Part shown: piece by piece, positions 1 through 13,936 of the stretch | How positions within the stretch are numbered: the first letter of the stretch is position 1 | Layout: every line of letters starts with the position of its first letter | Assembly (NCBI GenBank): GCA_019055375.1 | Contig: JAHQIW010004693.1 | Location: 1-64,000 of the forward strand | DNA length: 64,000 nt | Direction of reading: 5' to 3' | From: Parelaphostrongylus tenuis | Lineage: Eukaryota > Nematoda > Chromadorea > Rhabditida > Metastrongylidae | Notes under the pieces: model-generated | Databases searched by the model: none | What the model was told of the DNA's origin: nothing | The model's input: only the letters and a program-made list of their open reading frames with translations | Position numbers and translations under genes: made by a program

Positions 1-229
1 TTAGAACGGATGTTGTATGACGTTGTCACTTAGAATCTTAGCTGAGAGTGAACCGTAGCGAGAATGAATACCGTATTGGAAGCTACTCATCGCGACGTGG
101 CAATCCCTAGGCCTAGGGACATCTTTAATGTGATAAAGATCTGAGGAAGTCACGGCCAAGCTTATCTTGAGACTCTAGGGAACAAACCAGTTGAATTAGT
201 AAAAGTTTTAAAGTCTTAGTCCTCTCACA

Positions 230-3130
230 CTTGGAGCTACCGTCTACAACGTCTAGTGGTGAGACGACTAGTGAGAGGCGATTATATTCCAAACTCAACG
301 CTATGTCATTGGTAGAGAGCAAAACAAAGGCTACCATATTACGTCACGGAGACCTCATCTTGCTTTGCACTTATAACACCAAAACAGTTTCTTCAGCGCC
401 GATACTTAAGGATTTTATGAGATCGCTGGTCACATCAGACTCCATGTGATCCCCTACAAGAAACCAGTAGCAGGATAACGATATGAGAGTATTAGTTGAC
501 GGAACTCTCGCAATTCGTGGAGCAAAGTTATCGTCACGAAATGTCGAAGACGTCGGCTTTGTCGTTCATCCAAACATTTCCCATTATTTCCTACGCAAAT
601 TTGTCATTGCACCAGGCTCTCCTTTGCCTCGAATTTTCGCGTCAAGAACTCAGTAACATGAACTGTATTTTACCAGCATCTAAAGCTGATGAGAGCAAAA
701 TAGACGCAATTGTAATAAGTTAGAGAAGTCATAGACAACTGAAAGTGTTCTTACAGAATGATTTTTGGAGACTCCGACGCCAAATGCGGTGCGGCAGACA
801 TAAATGAACACAGTGTAGAACAATTTTGAACGGGAAAACGAAACAAGAATGAAGACCATCTTGTAGAACTCCTACTTGCAACACATCTCTTCCATGGCAT
901 TTCACTCTCTAGGAAGAACGAAAACCGCCAATGGACATGGAAACCCTCCAATGGCAGCAAGCGACCATGTACTTACCAACTGAGAATCATGCCTTTTTGA
1001 CACCTCATCGGTACGCAGACCCTGTAGAAATTCTGATGACCACCTCTTGCGTACAAACATCAAATTCAGTCGTAAGTTGGAAAAGAAGCGGTGCATCGTT
1101 TAAGAAAAGCACTGTAGGTCATGTACGACTAGGATGTATGAATAAAATCCTCTCCTTTTGCGATTGGCGATAGAAGACGACCCTGCCAAAGATTAAAAGT
1201 GATTGTTGAGACTTGAAATTTGTGCGAAGTAGCATCAGCCCTCAAGCAAAGGTTTTAATTGCATCTCTACTGCTACCAACGACTTGCTCCAAAACAGAAG
1301 GGAACTGAAGAATGGTTCTTCTGTAACACACCTACCTGGAATGTCAGCTGCAGAAGATCTTTGGACGAGGGTCTGGTGTAGGCAGAAAGAATAGTTGAAA
1401 GCAGCACATACACGATCTAGTCTGACCAAATGCCTTCGGAATCTTTGCAACTACTATGTTCCGCTATCCTCCCTGATGAATGAAGGTAGGATCATTACTA
1501 CAATTCTCGTTGATAAGGAACTGGTAACGAAAAAACATCCATAGCAATCTTTTTTGTTTCGCAACCCCCGCTTCAGATCTCAAACTCCCCTTTGTTAAGG
1601 AAACACCCGCGATAATATTCGAAGTTTGGGTTACTATTGAAAACACATAGAGAGGCATACTTTGAGGAACTTGTAATATCGCTGCCTATTTCCTCACAGT
1701 TGGTGACGACATCTGCATGTTCTTTTCGTAAAACATACGGCATTATTTCGTCAGAGAAGGATATATCAGACCAGTGGGAGACTTGGCGCACAAGCATTCT
1801 ACTTAAAATGGGTGATACAAGAGATCTTCGTAAGTACCGCCTAATATGCTTGTTTTGTGTACTCTACACGATCTTTTCGAGGTCACCTTTGAAGGTTGTC
1901 TAAAATCTTGGATGAAACATAGCCGGTTGATCAAGCACAATTTCCTCAAGGATACTCTTACAATGGACCACGTCCAAACGGTGTCATGGGTCACTGAAGT
2001 CTGTCGAACAGCGTAGGCCCTTTATTCTGCTAACCTCAATCGGCTATGAGAAAGTGTTTGGCAGCTCCGAAGCAACTGCAATTCTACCAGTATTCGTCGC
2101 CCAAGGTGCAGGCTCGTCTTATATAAACATCAGCAGTCTCCTGTCGATACTGCAGCACAAAAATGGTACTTTTTAGTGGATTCTTTGGCATACTCATCAA
2201 AGGAGGGGATTGACAAGGCGACACTACATCGCAAAAGTTGTCCAAGGACGCCCTGCAGTGGACGATGAAGCCGCTCTATTGAGATGAAAAAGGCATGCGG
2301 GTTGATGGAAAATTTCTGCAAGACCTTTATTTAGCTGACAACATCGTCATCTTTTCAAAAGTACCAGTGAAGCAGAATGCTCACAGACTTAGCCTAGCGG
2401 GAAAAATAATTGGAAATAAAAATACGGGAAATAAAAATAATTGGCATAAATTGGACAATAACACAATGTATGAAGAGTCCATGGTGGGAAGATTAGCAAA
2501 TCAAATTGGATAGTCCTCTGATTGCGAAGACCACCTCGCGTGTCTACCTTGGACGTTAAGAAACATGGAAAACAACATGAACGTGGGAGTAGGCAGAAGA
2601 AGGAGAGCCGCATTGGTCGCGTTCGGGCCTTCCAAAGAATCCATCAACCTGATAGCAGATCTTGAACCCTGTGATCATCTTGCTCGACAGTTCTCATAGC
2701 GCTCTATTGTGCAGCAAAAACGTGGACTTACACTACAATCACTTCAAGAAGTCTACGTACCACCTTACAGAGCGCTCATCAAAAAATCAGACGGTACTTA
2801 AAGATCAAGGCAGTTTGCATAGCTTTCATCATTGATTTTGTCCCACCTTCATGTTCCAGAAATAAACAGACTGATTTCGAAATAGGAATGGTCGATCACA
2901 TGATAAGGAGATTACACGACACTTGGAAGGAAAAAAAAAACAAAAGAGTAAACATTAAGGAAGGGCAAGCGCGCTTTTGATAGGCCACCCAAACGTTAGG
3001 CAGACGTGTTTGTAAGTAACGTCAAACATCTGCATCCACCGATGGCAGCGAGTTCGGTTTCACGAAATGGGCCTTGCGTGCGACACCATGATTGAAGCAG
3101 ACCACCACCATGGACGACAGCTGTGTGGGA
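230..3130 (+). mobile_element. Decayed RTE-type non-LTR retrotransposon
   Basis: In shifting frames the plus strand shows endonuclease traces (VDGTLAIRGAKLSSRN, VGFVVHPNISHYF, NRQWTWKPSNG near 920-960) and reverse transcriptase traces (MDHVQTVSWVTEVCR near 1963; RVDGKFLQDLYLADNIVIFS near 2298, a mutated R-x-A-D-D box). Order and spacing fit an RTE element with an APE endonuclease followed by RT. Many stops and frameshifts make it inactive. It ends right at the edge of the palindrome. Confidence 0.75.
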
Positions 3131-3138
3131 GTGAAGCT

Positions 3139-6100
3139 CTTCCCCACAATTTGGTATACACTTGCTTAACAACTATGTGAAGACGTGTACCAGCTCAGGA
3201 AACGATTGTTTTCGAAAGCCCAGAACTGTGCGATTCGAAAAACCTGTTTGGTTTTAAAAAGATTTTATTACTTTGTAACAGCGATATGGCTGTTCACTAA
3301 AGTTTTGATACATATCAAATAGCCCAAATCTCGAGGATTCTGATGATGAATTGGCTTTCTGAATGGTCGCTACATAACGCCGTGAGAGTGAAAAGAAGCT
3401 CACATTTGACGCCTGAAATGCTACGCCGCCGCTCGGACGTCATGGGTGGTTTATTGGTAATTATAGGTGAAGGTTATCATTCAAAGGTGTCTTATCGTCA
3501 CATAAAGGTAGGAGTATCATTAATGAACCTTCTACGAGGATTTCTTGATACAAAGAGCTACTACTCCTCTTGATATCCTGCATTTTTCGGCGGTAATATC
3601 ACATCATTGTACAAAAGTAAACTTTTAACCACTACTAAGCATTTATATCGCCTGTCTTGCGAGAACGTAGCTTGAAAACGCATCTTCTACAACTGAACAT
3701 CTCTAATCGAGGTTTATGTAGAGGTACTTATAATATGTAATATGACTGAGTGTAGGAAGAGCGCGTTCATCATTGCGCACGGTGCGTCACTTCCGCTATC
3801 GGCACCGATATTCGAGAAAACGCATCTTTCTAGACATTCAAGTAATTCGACCTAAATTTTTTTTCGATGGCTTAAATCTCTAAAAATTTAAAGATGTACT
3901 TCACTTTTTGAGAGGTGTCTGCATTACACGGTAACAGGAAAAATAATGTGTTATTTAACACTTGATCATAGGATAAGCTTACTTTTGAGGTAGACTCTTG
4001 GTTCGCCTTTACAGCTAAAAGAACACTGAGACTTCCACTCGGCGCGCCACATATAAATTGCGCTGCGCGACCGACACGGTGCCGAGTGAGAAACTCAGTG
4101 AACTCTTAGCTGTAGCAACACATTATAACGTCCTTCTCAAAAACAAGCTTATTGTTGAGATCGCTGAGATTTGTACTATTGAATGGCTATTGAAAATCTA
4201 GATTGAAACCTCTGTTCAGCGAAGGATGCCCGAGTGTGAGAGAACACTTGATGTTTGTATGTTGAGCGGTGACAAGTTTTTGAGCCACTCATTCGTTAAA
4301 CACGCAATTTCCACGGGAGTATTTATAGTTATTCGAAAGCTCAAATCTCTGACTACAACTATACGCCGCTGGTTTTCTAAAAGACCCTTCTATTACCATG
4401 TAGCATCCAGAAAAATAATAACTGCTCAATAGCCTTTCCCCTTCATTTTGCCATGACTATGAACTGGTAGAAGCACGGGAAGCGTGTCATTGTGTACACA
4501 ATTTTTCCTTGTGTCAAAATCCCTCTTTCTATCTGAAGTTTCTGTCGATGCGGTAAAAAAAATCCCCTCTAAAATGACATAAGTTACCGCCATTCTAACA
4601 CATGATGCTGCAGATCACAGTCGTGTTACGCGGCAGATCGGTCGCTTACCTTACTAACAACTCGTTGCTCTGACCTGCCTTCACATTTTAGTCAGCTATG
4701 AACCTTTTCGGCGAATTTGCTTAGCGGCCAGCTCGCGGAGAGAGATAACGGGGCCGGGCGGAACGATCGATCGCGTTTGAAATATTGTTATTCAGTTTGG
4801 GATTTTCCACCACATTGACAGAATCTTCAGATAAAAACGTAGATTCTGACGATACAAAAAACTGTCTACACGCTGATATGCTTTTCGTGCTTCCAGCGAT
4901 TTATGCGCGAGGTAAAAGTGAACGAAAAAAGAGAATGAGCAACGAAATTTCCTTCTGTATGTTACAGAGACATAAAAGAAGGGATTTGAGAAACCGACAA
5001 CGCGTTGTTGTAGCTAGAGATCTGAGCTTTCTAATGATCACTGAAACATCCTGACCAGCGATTGAGATCGACTTAAATATTTGTCGCTGTCTAGCATATA
5101 AGTACCGAAAATTTTATTTCACCTTTAGAGCATAATATAAAAAGCATTTGAAAAATAAAACACGCCCTTTAGATTCTCGATATTCAACCTGTCGAGAAAC
5201 TACTAAAGCCTCGAAAAGAAATAAAAACTACTGCATTTGAACATGGGTGAGGATGGGAGAGAAGCACCGAGAATACTTCTGTGAAGACACATACTGACCA
5301 ATGGTTCACGTCATGCCGTTGTTCTAGGCCTTTCATTCAAACAAAGTTGTCCCTTATCGCTCAGAATTTCTCCACTGCCCACAAGTACTCAACCTTTTCT
5401 CACTTACCTCAACTCTGAATGATTAGAAATAAACGATTTATTGATATAAACTTAGTTACGGTGAGAGTTGTCGATGAACCAGTATCGAATAATGCATGCA
5501 ATATCATTTTTGTTGTAAATTACTCAAAGTTTTCAAATTTCATTCGCTAAGATGGCTCCTGGATCTTATATAAAACTATGGCAGATCAAAACTAGTAAAC
5601 TAATGTTTTTTATTGTGATATCCTCCATACAGTTCAAAACATTTGATTAATTGCTAAATTCAGCATAATTCCGTAATATGCCAACTTTTTTTTCTGTGCA
5701 AGGCGCATATATCTAAACCAAAATCGTACGAAAGAAAAGAAAAAATCTCTTTATCAAAATGATGCGAGAATTCAAAAATTTTCGCAAAACGGCAAGAGAA
5801 CATTTAATCAAATAGCGAAAATTGCGTATTTTGCTCCGCGCGCATCGATTTCTATAGCCGTTCTTTAGTGATTAAACCTGCTTTGAAGTAGAGCTGTCTT
5901 TGAAACAAGTCCTCTTGCTACTCATGCACAGTTGGCGCGTAGACGAATTCGCTGTTATAGTAAATTTAGAGTATATTTGAGACATTTTCTCCTCCGTTTC
6001 CATTCTTTGCATTCTGCTTCTCACAGCCTTTTGAAGTTTGTAAACGTCATGTAACACTGCGCCTTGTGATAGGACTGTGATCAAAAGTATCACGGCGAAT

Positions 6101-6923
6101 TAACGCTTCCAATCTCAACCTGATGATTAAAATATCGTTGAAGGACTTTCACCGAAAATCTCCGTTAGGAAATGAGGAGATTAGCTAAGTCAAACAACGA
6201 ACACATCTTGCTATCTGTCTGTATGTAAAGTGGATGGAAAAGTGATCATGCCGTACCTATTCAACTTTTCGTATCAAAATTCCGAAAGATCTAAGAGAAA
6301 CAAAACTTACATTGAAATAAAATTAATCATGACCAAATACTGATGAAGTGATTTGCTATGGTGGTCAATGTAAGAATTGTAGAGAATTAGTGAATTATCA
6401 GTCCAACCTCATCTGTCATTGATGAGGTGAAGTTCTGCAGTAAACGCGAATTGCTCTTGAGTGCAAGGAAGGCTGTAACATCTTGATCATTACTCGAGCA
6501 AGTTTATCACCATAGAAACAATAATGATTTTCGGCGTTGAGGTTTGATGAAAGCAGATGTTGATACTGTTGTCTTGCTGTATGCCAGCTAATTACTCCTA
6601 CTATCAGAGGATAGATTGTCATTACACAGAAAATTGATGTCCTCTGGAATTTGATCTCATCAGCATGCATATGCTGGTGAACTACTGAGTGATGTCAATC
6701 CTCAGCTAAACTTCTGTATCAAAGCGCTATGAATAACAGCACCTTGGTTTTTCTGATGTTTTGTTCTAGTCGATACCTCTCAACGTGACGACTTCAGAGA
6801 CCATCTGTCGAATATGTAACATTTACAACACTCTAGTCCAATTATCGTTCCTTTTGAAGGAAAAGCTGCAGAAATATCAGTAAGAACTACTGTTTTTCCG
6901 TTTACTACCTACATTCTGAGGAT
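3139..6923. repeat. Giant palindrome, left arm
   Basis: This 3.79-kb arm pairs with 7706-11491 in reverse complement along its whole length (coordinate sums stay at about 14630). Matching open frames in both arms (for example 3343-3573 against 11286-11056, and 6093-5872 against 8755-8534) show roughly 95 percent identity with scattered substitutions. None of the frames resembles a known protein and the arms carry different stops, so I do not call genes here. Confidence 0.92.
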
Positions 6924-7705
6924 CTTTTTTTTAGAAGGTGCTATAATTGTTCTTAACATTAGAAATATGTTATCTTTCAAATTGTCACTCATGCCGCTGA
7001 GTCCTGGTTGATCATGCTTCCTTTTTCAGTTTTTCTCAGTAGCGACCTTTCATGAGTGAAATTGAGTTTAAGCATCAGCAAGAACCAGTGTTTTCTAAGG
7101 TTTTCTTAAAGCTCGTGTTTTCCTTAGACTGTATCAGAATATACATAGCACATGATGAGTACCTCATTGCTTAACCCTTGACGGACGACGTGTGCCAACT
7201 AAGGTCTACGATTGCTTGAAGGTCTTTCTGCTGGACCAAACTTTTTATACACATGGTAATCATTCAAAAGCTCAAATCTCTGAAATCTCAACAATGTGTC
7301 TAATTTCTTAAAAAGACTTTTAATTATGTAGTAACAGAATAGAAAAAATGAAATTGTGCTAGACATTCCATTTGTTTTATTTGCCCGGCTGCGGCTTCTT
7401 TAAGGCTCTTCATAAAAGTGTCAGGAAGTCTTTAAATAGCCCAAATCTCAGAAATTTGAATGATGTAATTGTTTTTTTTTTGAGATTATTATAGAACAAT
7501 GTAAGAGGGAGAAAAGATCAAGTTTTACACCTGAATTGTTACCCCGCCGCTTGGACGTCATAAGTGGTTTGTTGGTAATTATGGCTAAATTTTATACGTC
7601 AAAGGTATCTTTCCGTGACACATAAAGAATGGAGTGTCGTAAGAACCTCCTTTAATGGTTTATTAATATGAAGAGTGGCTATTTGTCTTATAATTCTTCA
7701 TTTTT
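6924..7705. repeat. Palindrome spacer with a diverged internal copy of an arm segment
   Basis: About 780 bp not paired between the arms. Its 7430-7690 part resembles the left arm at about 3310-3570 (the same order of GGACGTCAT, GGTTT-TTGGTAATTAT and CTCCT-type blocks), so the spacer carries a third, older copy in the plus direction. Confidence 0.75.
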
Positions 7706-10700
7706 CATCCTCAAGATGTAGGTAATAAACAAAAAAACAGTAGTTCTTACTATATTTCTGCAGCTTTTTCTTCAAAAGCAACGATAATTGGAGTAGAGTG
7801 TTGTGAATGTTACATTTTGGAGTGATGGTCTTTGAAGTTGTAGCGTTGAGAGATAGCGACTAGAACAAAACATCAGAAAAACCAAGGTGCTGTTTATCAT
7901 AGCGCTTCGATACAGAAGTTTAGCTGAGGATTGCCGTCATTCAGTAGTTCACCAGCATATGCATGCCGATGAGATCAAATTCCAAAGGACATTAATTTTC
8001 TGTGTAATGACAATCTATCCTCTGATAGTAGGAGTAATTAGCTGGCATACAGCAAGACAACAGTATCAACATCTGCTTTCATCAAACCTCAACGCCGAAA
8101 ATCATTATTGTTTCTATGCTGATAAACTTGCTCGAGTAATGATCCAGATGTCACCACCCTTCTTGCACTCAAGAACAACTCACGTTTACTGCAGAACTTC
8201 ACCTCATCAATGAAGAAATGAGATTGGACTGATAATTCACAAATTCTCTACAATTCTTACATTTACCACTATCGCAAATCACTTCATCAGTACTTAGTCT
8301 TTAATAATTTTATTCCCCTGTGAGTGTTTCTCACAAGTCTTTCAGAATTTTGGTACGAAAAGTTGAATAGGCACGGCATGATCACTTTTGAATCCACTTT
8401 ACATATAGACAAACAGCAAGATGTGTTCGTTGTTTGACTTCGCTAATCTCCTCATTTCCTAACGGAGATTTTCGGTGAAAGTCCTTCAACGATATTTTAA
8501 TCATCAATTTGAGATTGGAAGCGTTAATTCGCCGTGATACTTTTGATCACAGTCCTATCACAAGGCGCAGTGATACATGACGTTTACAAACTTCAAAAGG
8601 CTGTGAGAAGCAGAATGCAAAGAATGGAAACGGAGGAGAAAATGTCTCAAATATACTCTAAATTTACTATAACAGCGAATTCGTCTACGCGCCAACTGTG
8701 CATGAGTAGCAAAAGGACTTGTTTCAAAGACAGCTCTACTTCAAAGCAGGTTTAACCACTAAAGAACGGCTATAGAAATCGATGCGCGCAGAGCAAAATA
8801 CGCAACTTTCGCTATTTGATTAAAAGTTTTCTTGCCGTTTTGCGAAAATTTTTGAATTCTCGTATCATTTTGATAGAAATAGATTTTCTCTTTTCTTTCG
8901 TACGATTTTGGTTTAGATATGTGCGCCTTGCATAGAAAAAAAACGTTGGTATATTACGGAATTATGCTGAATTTAGCAATTGATCAAGTGTATTGAATTG
9001 TACGGAGGATATCACAATAAAAAGCACTAATTTACTAGTTTTGATCCGCCATAGTTTTATATAAGATCCAAGAGCCATCTTAACGAATGAAAATTGAAAA
9101 CTTTGTGTAATTTACAACAAAAATGATATTGCATGCTGTATTCGATACTAGTTCATCGACAACTCTCACCATAACTAAGTTTATATCAATAATTCGTTTA
9201 TTTCTAATTATTCAGAGTTAAGGTAAGTGAGAAAAGGTTGAGTGCTTATGGACAGTGGAGAAATTCTGAGCGATAAGGGACAACCTTGTTTGAATGAAAG
9301 GCCTAGAACAACGGCATTACGTGAACCATTGGTCAGTATGTATCTTCAGAGAAGTATTCTCGGTGCTTCTCTCCCATCCGCACCTATGTTCAAATACAGT
9401 AGTTTTTATTTCTTTTCGAGGTTTTAGTAATTGCTCGACAGTTTGAATATCGAAAATCTGAAGGGCGTGTTTTATTTTTCAAATGCTTTTTATATTATGC
9501 TCTAAAGGTGAAATAAAATTTTCGGTACTTACATGCTAGACGGCGACAAATATTTAAGTAGATCTCAATCGCTGGTCAGGATGTTTCAGTGATCATTAAA
9601 AGCTCAGATCTCTAGCTACAGCAACGCGTTGTCGGTTTCTCAAATCCCTTCTTCTATGTCTCTGTAACATACAGAAGGAAATTTCGTTCCTTATTCTCTT
9701 TTCGCGTTCACTTTTACCTCGCGCATAAATCGCTGGAAGAACGAAAAGCATATCAGCGTGTAGATAGTTTTGTGTATCATCAGAATCTACGTTTTTATCT
9801 AAAGATGCTGTCGATGTGGTAGAAAATCCCAAACTGAATAACAATATTTCAAACGCGATCGGTCGTTCCGTCCGGCCCCGTTCCCCCGCTCCGCGAGTGG
9901 GCCGGTAAACAAACTCGCCAAAAAGGTTCATAGCTGACTAAAGTGTGAAGGCAGGTCAGAGCAACGAGTTGTTAGTTAGGTAAGCGACCGATCTGCCGCG
10001 TAACACGACTGTGATCTGCAGCATTATGTGTTAGAATGGCGGTAACTTATGTTATTTCGGAGGTGATCTTTTTACCGCATCGACAGAAACTTCAGATAGA
10101 AAGAGGGATTTTGACACAAGAAAAAATTGTGTACACAATGACACGCTTCCCATTCTTTTACCAGTTCATAGTCATGGCAAAATGAAGGCGAAAGGCTATT
10201 GAGCAATTATTATTTTTCTGGATGCTACAGGGTAATGGAAGGGTGTTTTAGAAAACCAGCGGCGTATAGTTGTAGTCAGAGATTTGAGCTTTCGAATAAC
10301 TACAAATACTCCCATGATAATTGCGTGTTCAAGGGGTGAGTAGCCCAAAAATTTGTCACCGCTCAACATACCAACATCAATTGTTCTCTCACACTCGGGC
10401 ATCCTTCGCTGGACAAAGGTTTCCATATAGATTTTCAATAGCCATTGGATAGCACAAATCTCAGCAATCTTAACAATAAGCTTGCTTTTGAGAAGGACGC
10501 TATAATGTGTTGTTACAGCTAAGAGTTCACTGAGTTTCGCACTCGGCACCGTGTCGGTCGCGCAGCGCAATTTATACGTGGCGCGCCGAATGCAAAGCTC
10601 AATGTTCTTTTAGCTGTAAAGGCGAACCATGAGGTCTACCTCAAAAGTAAGCTTATCCTATGATCAGGTGTTAAATAGCATATTATTTTCCCTGTTACCG

Positions 10701-11491
10701 TGTAATACAGAGACCTTTCAAAAGATGAAGTACATCTTTCAATTTTAAGAGATTCAAGTTATCAAAAAAAAATTTAGGTCGAACTACTTAAATGTCTAGA
10801 AAGATGCGTTTTCTCGAATATGGGTACCGATAGAGGAAGTGACGCACCATGCGCAGTGATGAACGCGCTCTTCCTATACTCACTCGCTTTACATATTATG
10901 AATACCTCTGCATAAACCTCGATTAGAGATGTGCAGTTGTATAAGATGCGTTTTCAAGCTACGTTCTCGCAAGACAGGTGATATAAATGCTCAGTAGTGG
11001 TTAAAAGTTTACTTTTGTACAATGATGTCATATTACTGCTGAAAAATGCAGGATATCAAGAGGAGTAGTAGCTCTTTGTATCAAGAAATCCTCGTAGAAG
11101 GTTCATTAATGATACTCCTACCTTTATGTGACGATAAGACACCTTTGAATTATAACCTTCACCTATAATTACCAATAAACCACCCATGACGTCCGAGCGG
11201 CGGCGTAGCATTTTAGGCGTCAAATGTGAGCTTCTTTTCACTCTCACGGCGTTATGTGGCGACCATTGAGAAAGCCAATTCATCATCAGAATCCTCGAGA
11301 TTTGTGCTATTTAATATGCATTAAAACTTTAGTGAACAGCCATATATCGCTGTTACAAAGTAATAAAAAGCTTTTTCAAACCAAACATGTTTTTCGAATC
11401 GCATAGTTCTGGGCTTTCGAAAACAATCGTGTACCTGAGCTGGTACACGTCTTCACATAGTTGCTAAGCAAGTGTTTACCAAATTGTCGGG
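7706..11491. repeat. Giant palindrome, right arm
   Basis: Reverse complement of 3139-6923. The homology stops sharply at both outer ends: left at TTCCCC-ACAATTTGG near 3139, right at 11491. The arm ends about 340 bp past the stop codon of gene A. Longest frame is 124 codons at 10570-10196, truncated in the left arm. Confidence 0.92.
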
Positions 11492-11833
11492 AAGGAAATG
11501 TGCAGTTGAATGTTACCAAAACCTTGCAACTTTGATTACCTCTGATTGATAAACTTGATGCTTATTGCCAAGCGCCAAAAGTTATGGATCGACCTGATAT
11601 TATCTGGATTGTAAAAAGTCATCGATTATTATCTCTTTCGAAATCCACCATAACAAAGAAAGCCACCAAATTAATAAGAAGTGCAGTAATGAAATACACA
11701 AATTTCATTAATACTCCGTAGTTGAAGTGTGACTTACAATGACTAACAATGAGATAGCACTTATAGAAACATAAAACAGCGAAAGAGTTATACTGGCATT
11801 TTTTTCTTCATTCAGAGCTGTTTTGTCTCTGTG
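11492..11833. other. Gene A 3' flank between stop codon and palindrome
   Basis: About 340 bp of AT-rich sequence that should hold the 3' UTR and polyadenylation signal of gene A on the minus strand. No clean AATAAA choice could be fixed. No coding signal. Confidence 0.4.
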
Positions 11834-13358
11834 CTACCATACTCGACACTTCTCGCACGGATTCATAGCGCTTCCTAGCGGACATTGAAAAGCTTCCGAA
11901 AACGGAGGGAAGTTCTGGAGTGGCACGTTAGCCCTTAATAGAGTGATTTTGTGGAGGATAAACCAGTGTCTGAATATTAACTCCTTTGGGATTGATTATA
12001 TCCACTTGTACACACAAATTTCTAGGAACCTTTTGTGCTAAAGAAAACATTGTTCTCGAGCTTTTAGTATGGATGCGAGCGTAAATCCCAGCAATTTTAA
12101 TAATTTGCTTAATTCATAAAAGCTTTTCTTAATGTGCTGTGGCAGTAAAAATAATATTATGTTTCGCACCCAATTTGCTTTGTCTGACGAACTGACGTCT
12201 ATGGGTGCTTTTTCGCTAAATTATTGGTAACGATTCGATAACTCCACGATCGACAATTTTGTTGCTGAGATCGTTTTTGAAAAAGGTTACATAGAACGCT
12301 GTCAGAGCAAGAAGAATATTGCATTTTATATTCGAAATAGTTAGCCTGTCTGTTGAACTCGTAGAGGGTTTATTTGGCAATATGAAAGGAAAAAATATGA
12401 CCTGTAGAACGATATGACAGAGTCCTACAATAAACCCAAAAATCTAAAATTCTTCCATAATGAAAAAAAAATTTCACAATAACTAACGGAACTCCCGTTA
12501 CTTATTCCTACTTGCTGTGATTTCCTATAGCTTCGAAGGGGCATCATTTGAGATAAGAGCAGTTTTCATTATTTGCTCAGGACTTCATTTCAAAAAAATT
12601 TAAGGTATTATGTGTCAAAAATGCAGAAGAGACTTTGATCTGCAGTTCTCTAAGTTGATATTATTTTTTCACGTTGCCATTTAATCCGATATGAAGTATA
12701 AGCGAGGAGCTATTTGCTTTGTGTGCGAAACGTCATCCCCTTTTTGCTCTAGCATCACTCTATGTAAGCGCTTTTTGAAACTAATTCTAGCTACAAAGTA
12801 ATTCGGGCTATCGAGTGACTACGAAAAATGCATTAAAAGTAACCCAAGCTATAGTCATGAAAATAAACTGAATGAGAAACATATTCTGATTTCGCTGCAA
12901 CAACGCAAAAATAGCTTTTCATAATTGAATACGCTCTCAGAGTTGCCGTAATTTGTATTTTCGAATAATTACTGAAAGTTTGAGAAAACGGCTCTCTCTA
13001 ATTAGAAAGGCTTCCAGAAACTTTTGTATCCAAATGGATGTCATCACAAAAGGGTTAAATATTTTGGAGGTTGATATCAGGGCCATTCAGGTTATCTTAC
13101 AAAGCACATTGTTCTTCAAAAAAAGTTTGTAAATTAAAAGCACAATGGATCAAAGTGAAATGTTATATTAATAGCCAAACTCAATAATGTCTTAATGTGT
13201 CAGAGATGTCCATCAGTCGATCAAATGGCAGACGAAAGGTTGTAAATCTCTTAGATTAGTCGACAAGCTAATAACACTCACCTAAACCTTCCGGGAGCAT
13301 GTAAGTCAGTTTCCATAATATAGTTTCTTGCTAAGGTCCTCACGTTTTCGCACCATAT
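11834..13358 (-). CDS. Gene A exons 19-20: C-terminus
   Basis: Exon 19 (13358-13282) reads [19 protein letters not shown] and HAPGRFR. After a 1.35-kb intron, exon 20 (11933-11834) reads [20 protein letters not shown] and [12 protein letters not shown], then TAG at 11836-11834. Lengths 77 and 100 bp equal gene B. The intron carries sequence related to the palindrome arms. Confidence 0.88.
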
Positions 13359-13462
13359 CTAAAGAATGATTATGAATGAATCATTGAAGTGTGAGAATCC
13401 AGTCACTGAAGTCTGGAAATCTGCAATGATGCACTGATGATGACAAAGGGGAAATGACTCAC

Positions 13463-13878
13463 GTTACCAAAGGCAACAAAGAATAGTTGATCCGGTGAAA
13501 ACGATAACATTTGAGGTAACGCCGTGCATTCTTCACGAGAACATTTCATTTTATAGGCCTAGATGAAGAATTGGAATCGTAACAATATTAGTTCCTAATG
13601 GGTCTCACCTCATATGCTGCTCGGAGTCCACCATTGTCAGCTATATTCTCTTCAAGTGTCAGATTACCATCAACCTGGAAGACTTCATCACGATAGTTAT
13701 TTTGATTCATCATTTTTTATTCACGCCGAAAATGCCACATATCGCACATTTTTCTTGATTGTTGGCTCAACCTTCTTGTCATACTGCTTCACGAAGCACA
13801 GCGCCTTTTCCACAAACATCGACCGCGAATGTCGATCCCACCATGTTCTCAGATTTCCAACTTCGTCGTACTTCGCTC
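13463..13878 (-). CDS. Gene A exons 16-18: ENIADNGG motif
   Basis: Exon 16 (13878-13748) reads [14 protein letters not shown]; exon 17 (13674-13609) reads [16 protein letters not shown]; exon 18 (13558-13463) reads AYKMKCSREECTALPQ and SPDQLFFVAFGN. The third zinc ligand and its Asp partner are kept. Exon 18 is one codon shorter than in B. Confidence 0.9.
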
Positions 13879-13936
13879 CTGGAAAATTTTGCCTATATTT
13901 AATTAAACCCAGTTCATGCCAATTCAAGATGCCCAC

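Noticed and set aside
7887..8213. 108-codon frame shared with 6670-6416 in the other arm
   Set aside because: Conservation follows from the palindrome itself. No splice sites, no family match, and the arm copies differ in length by stops.
10196..10570. 124-codon minus-strand frame in the palindrome right arm (and its shorter partner at 4226-4432)
   Set aside because: No known domain. The left-arm partner is broken upstream and differs at many residues, and the frame includes the recurrent repeat motif. More likely chance coding in a repeat.
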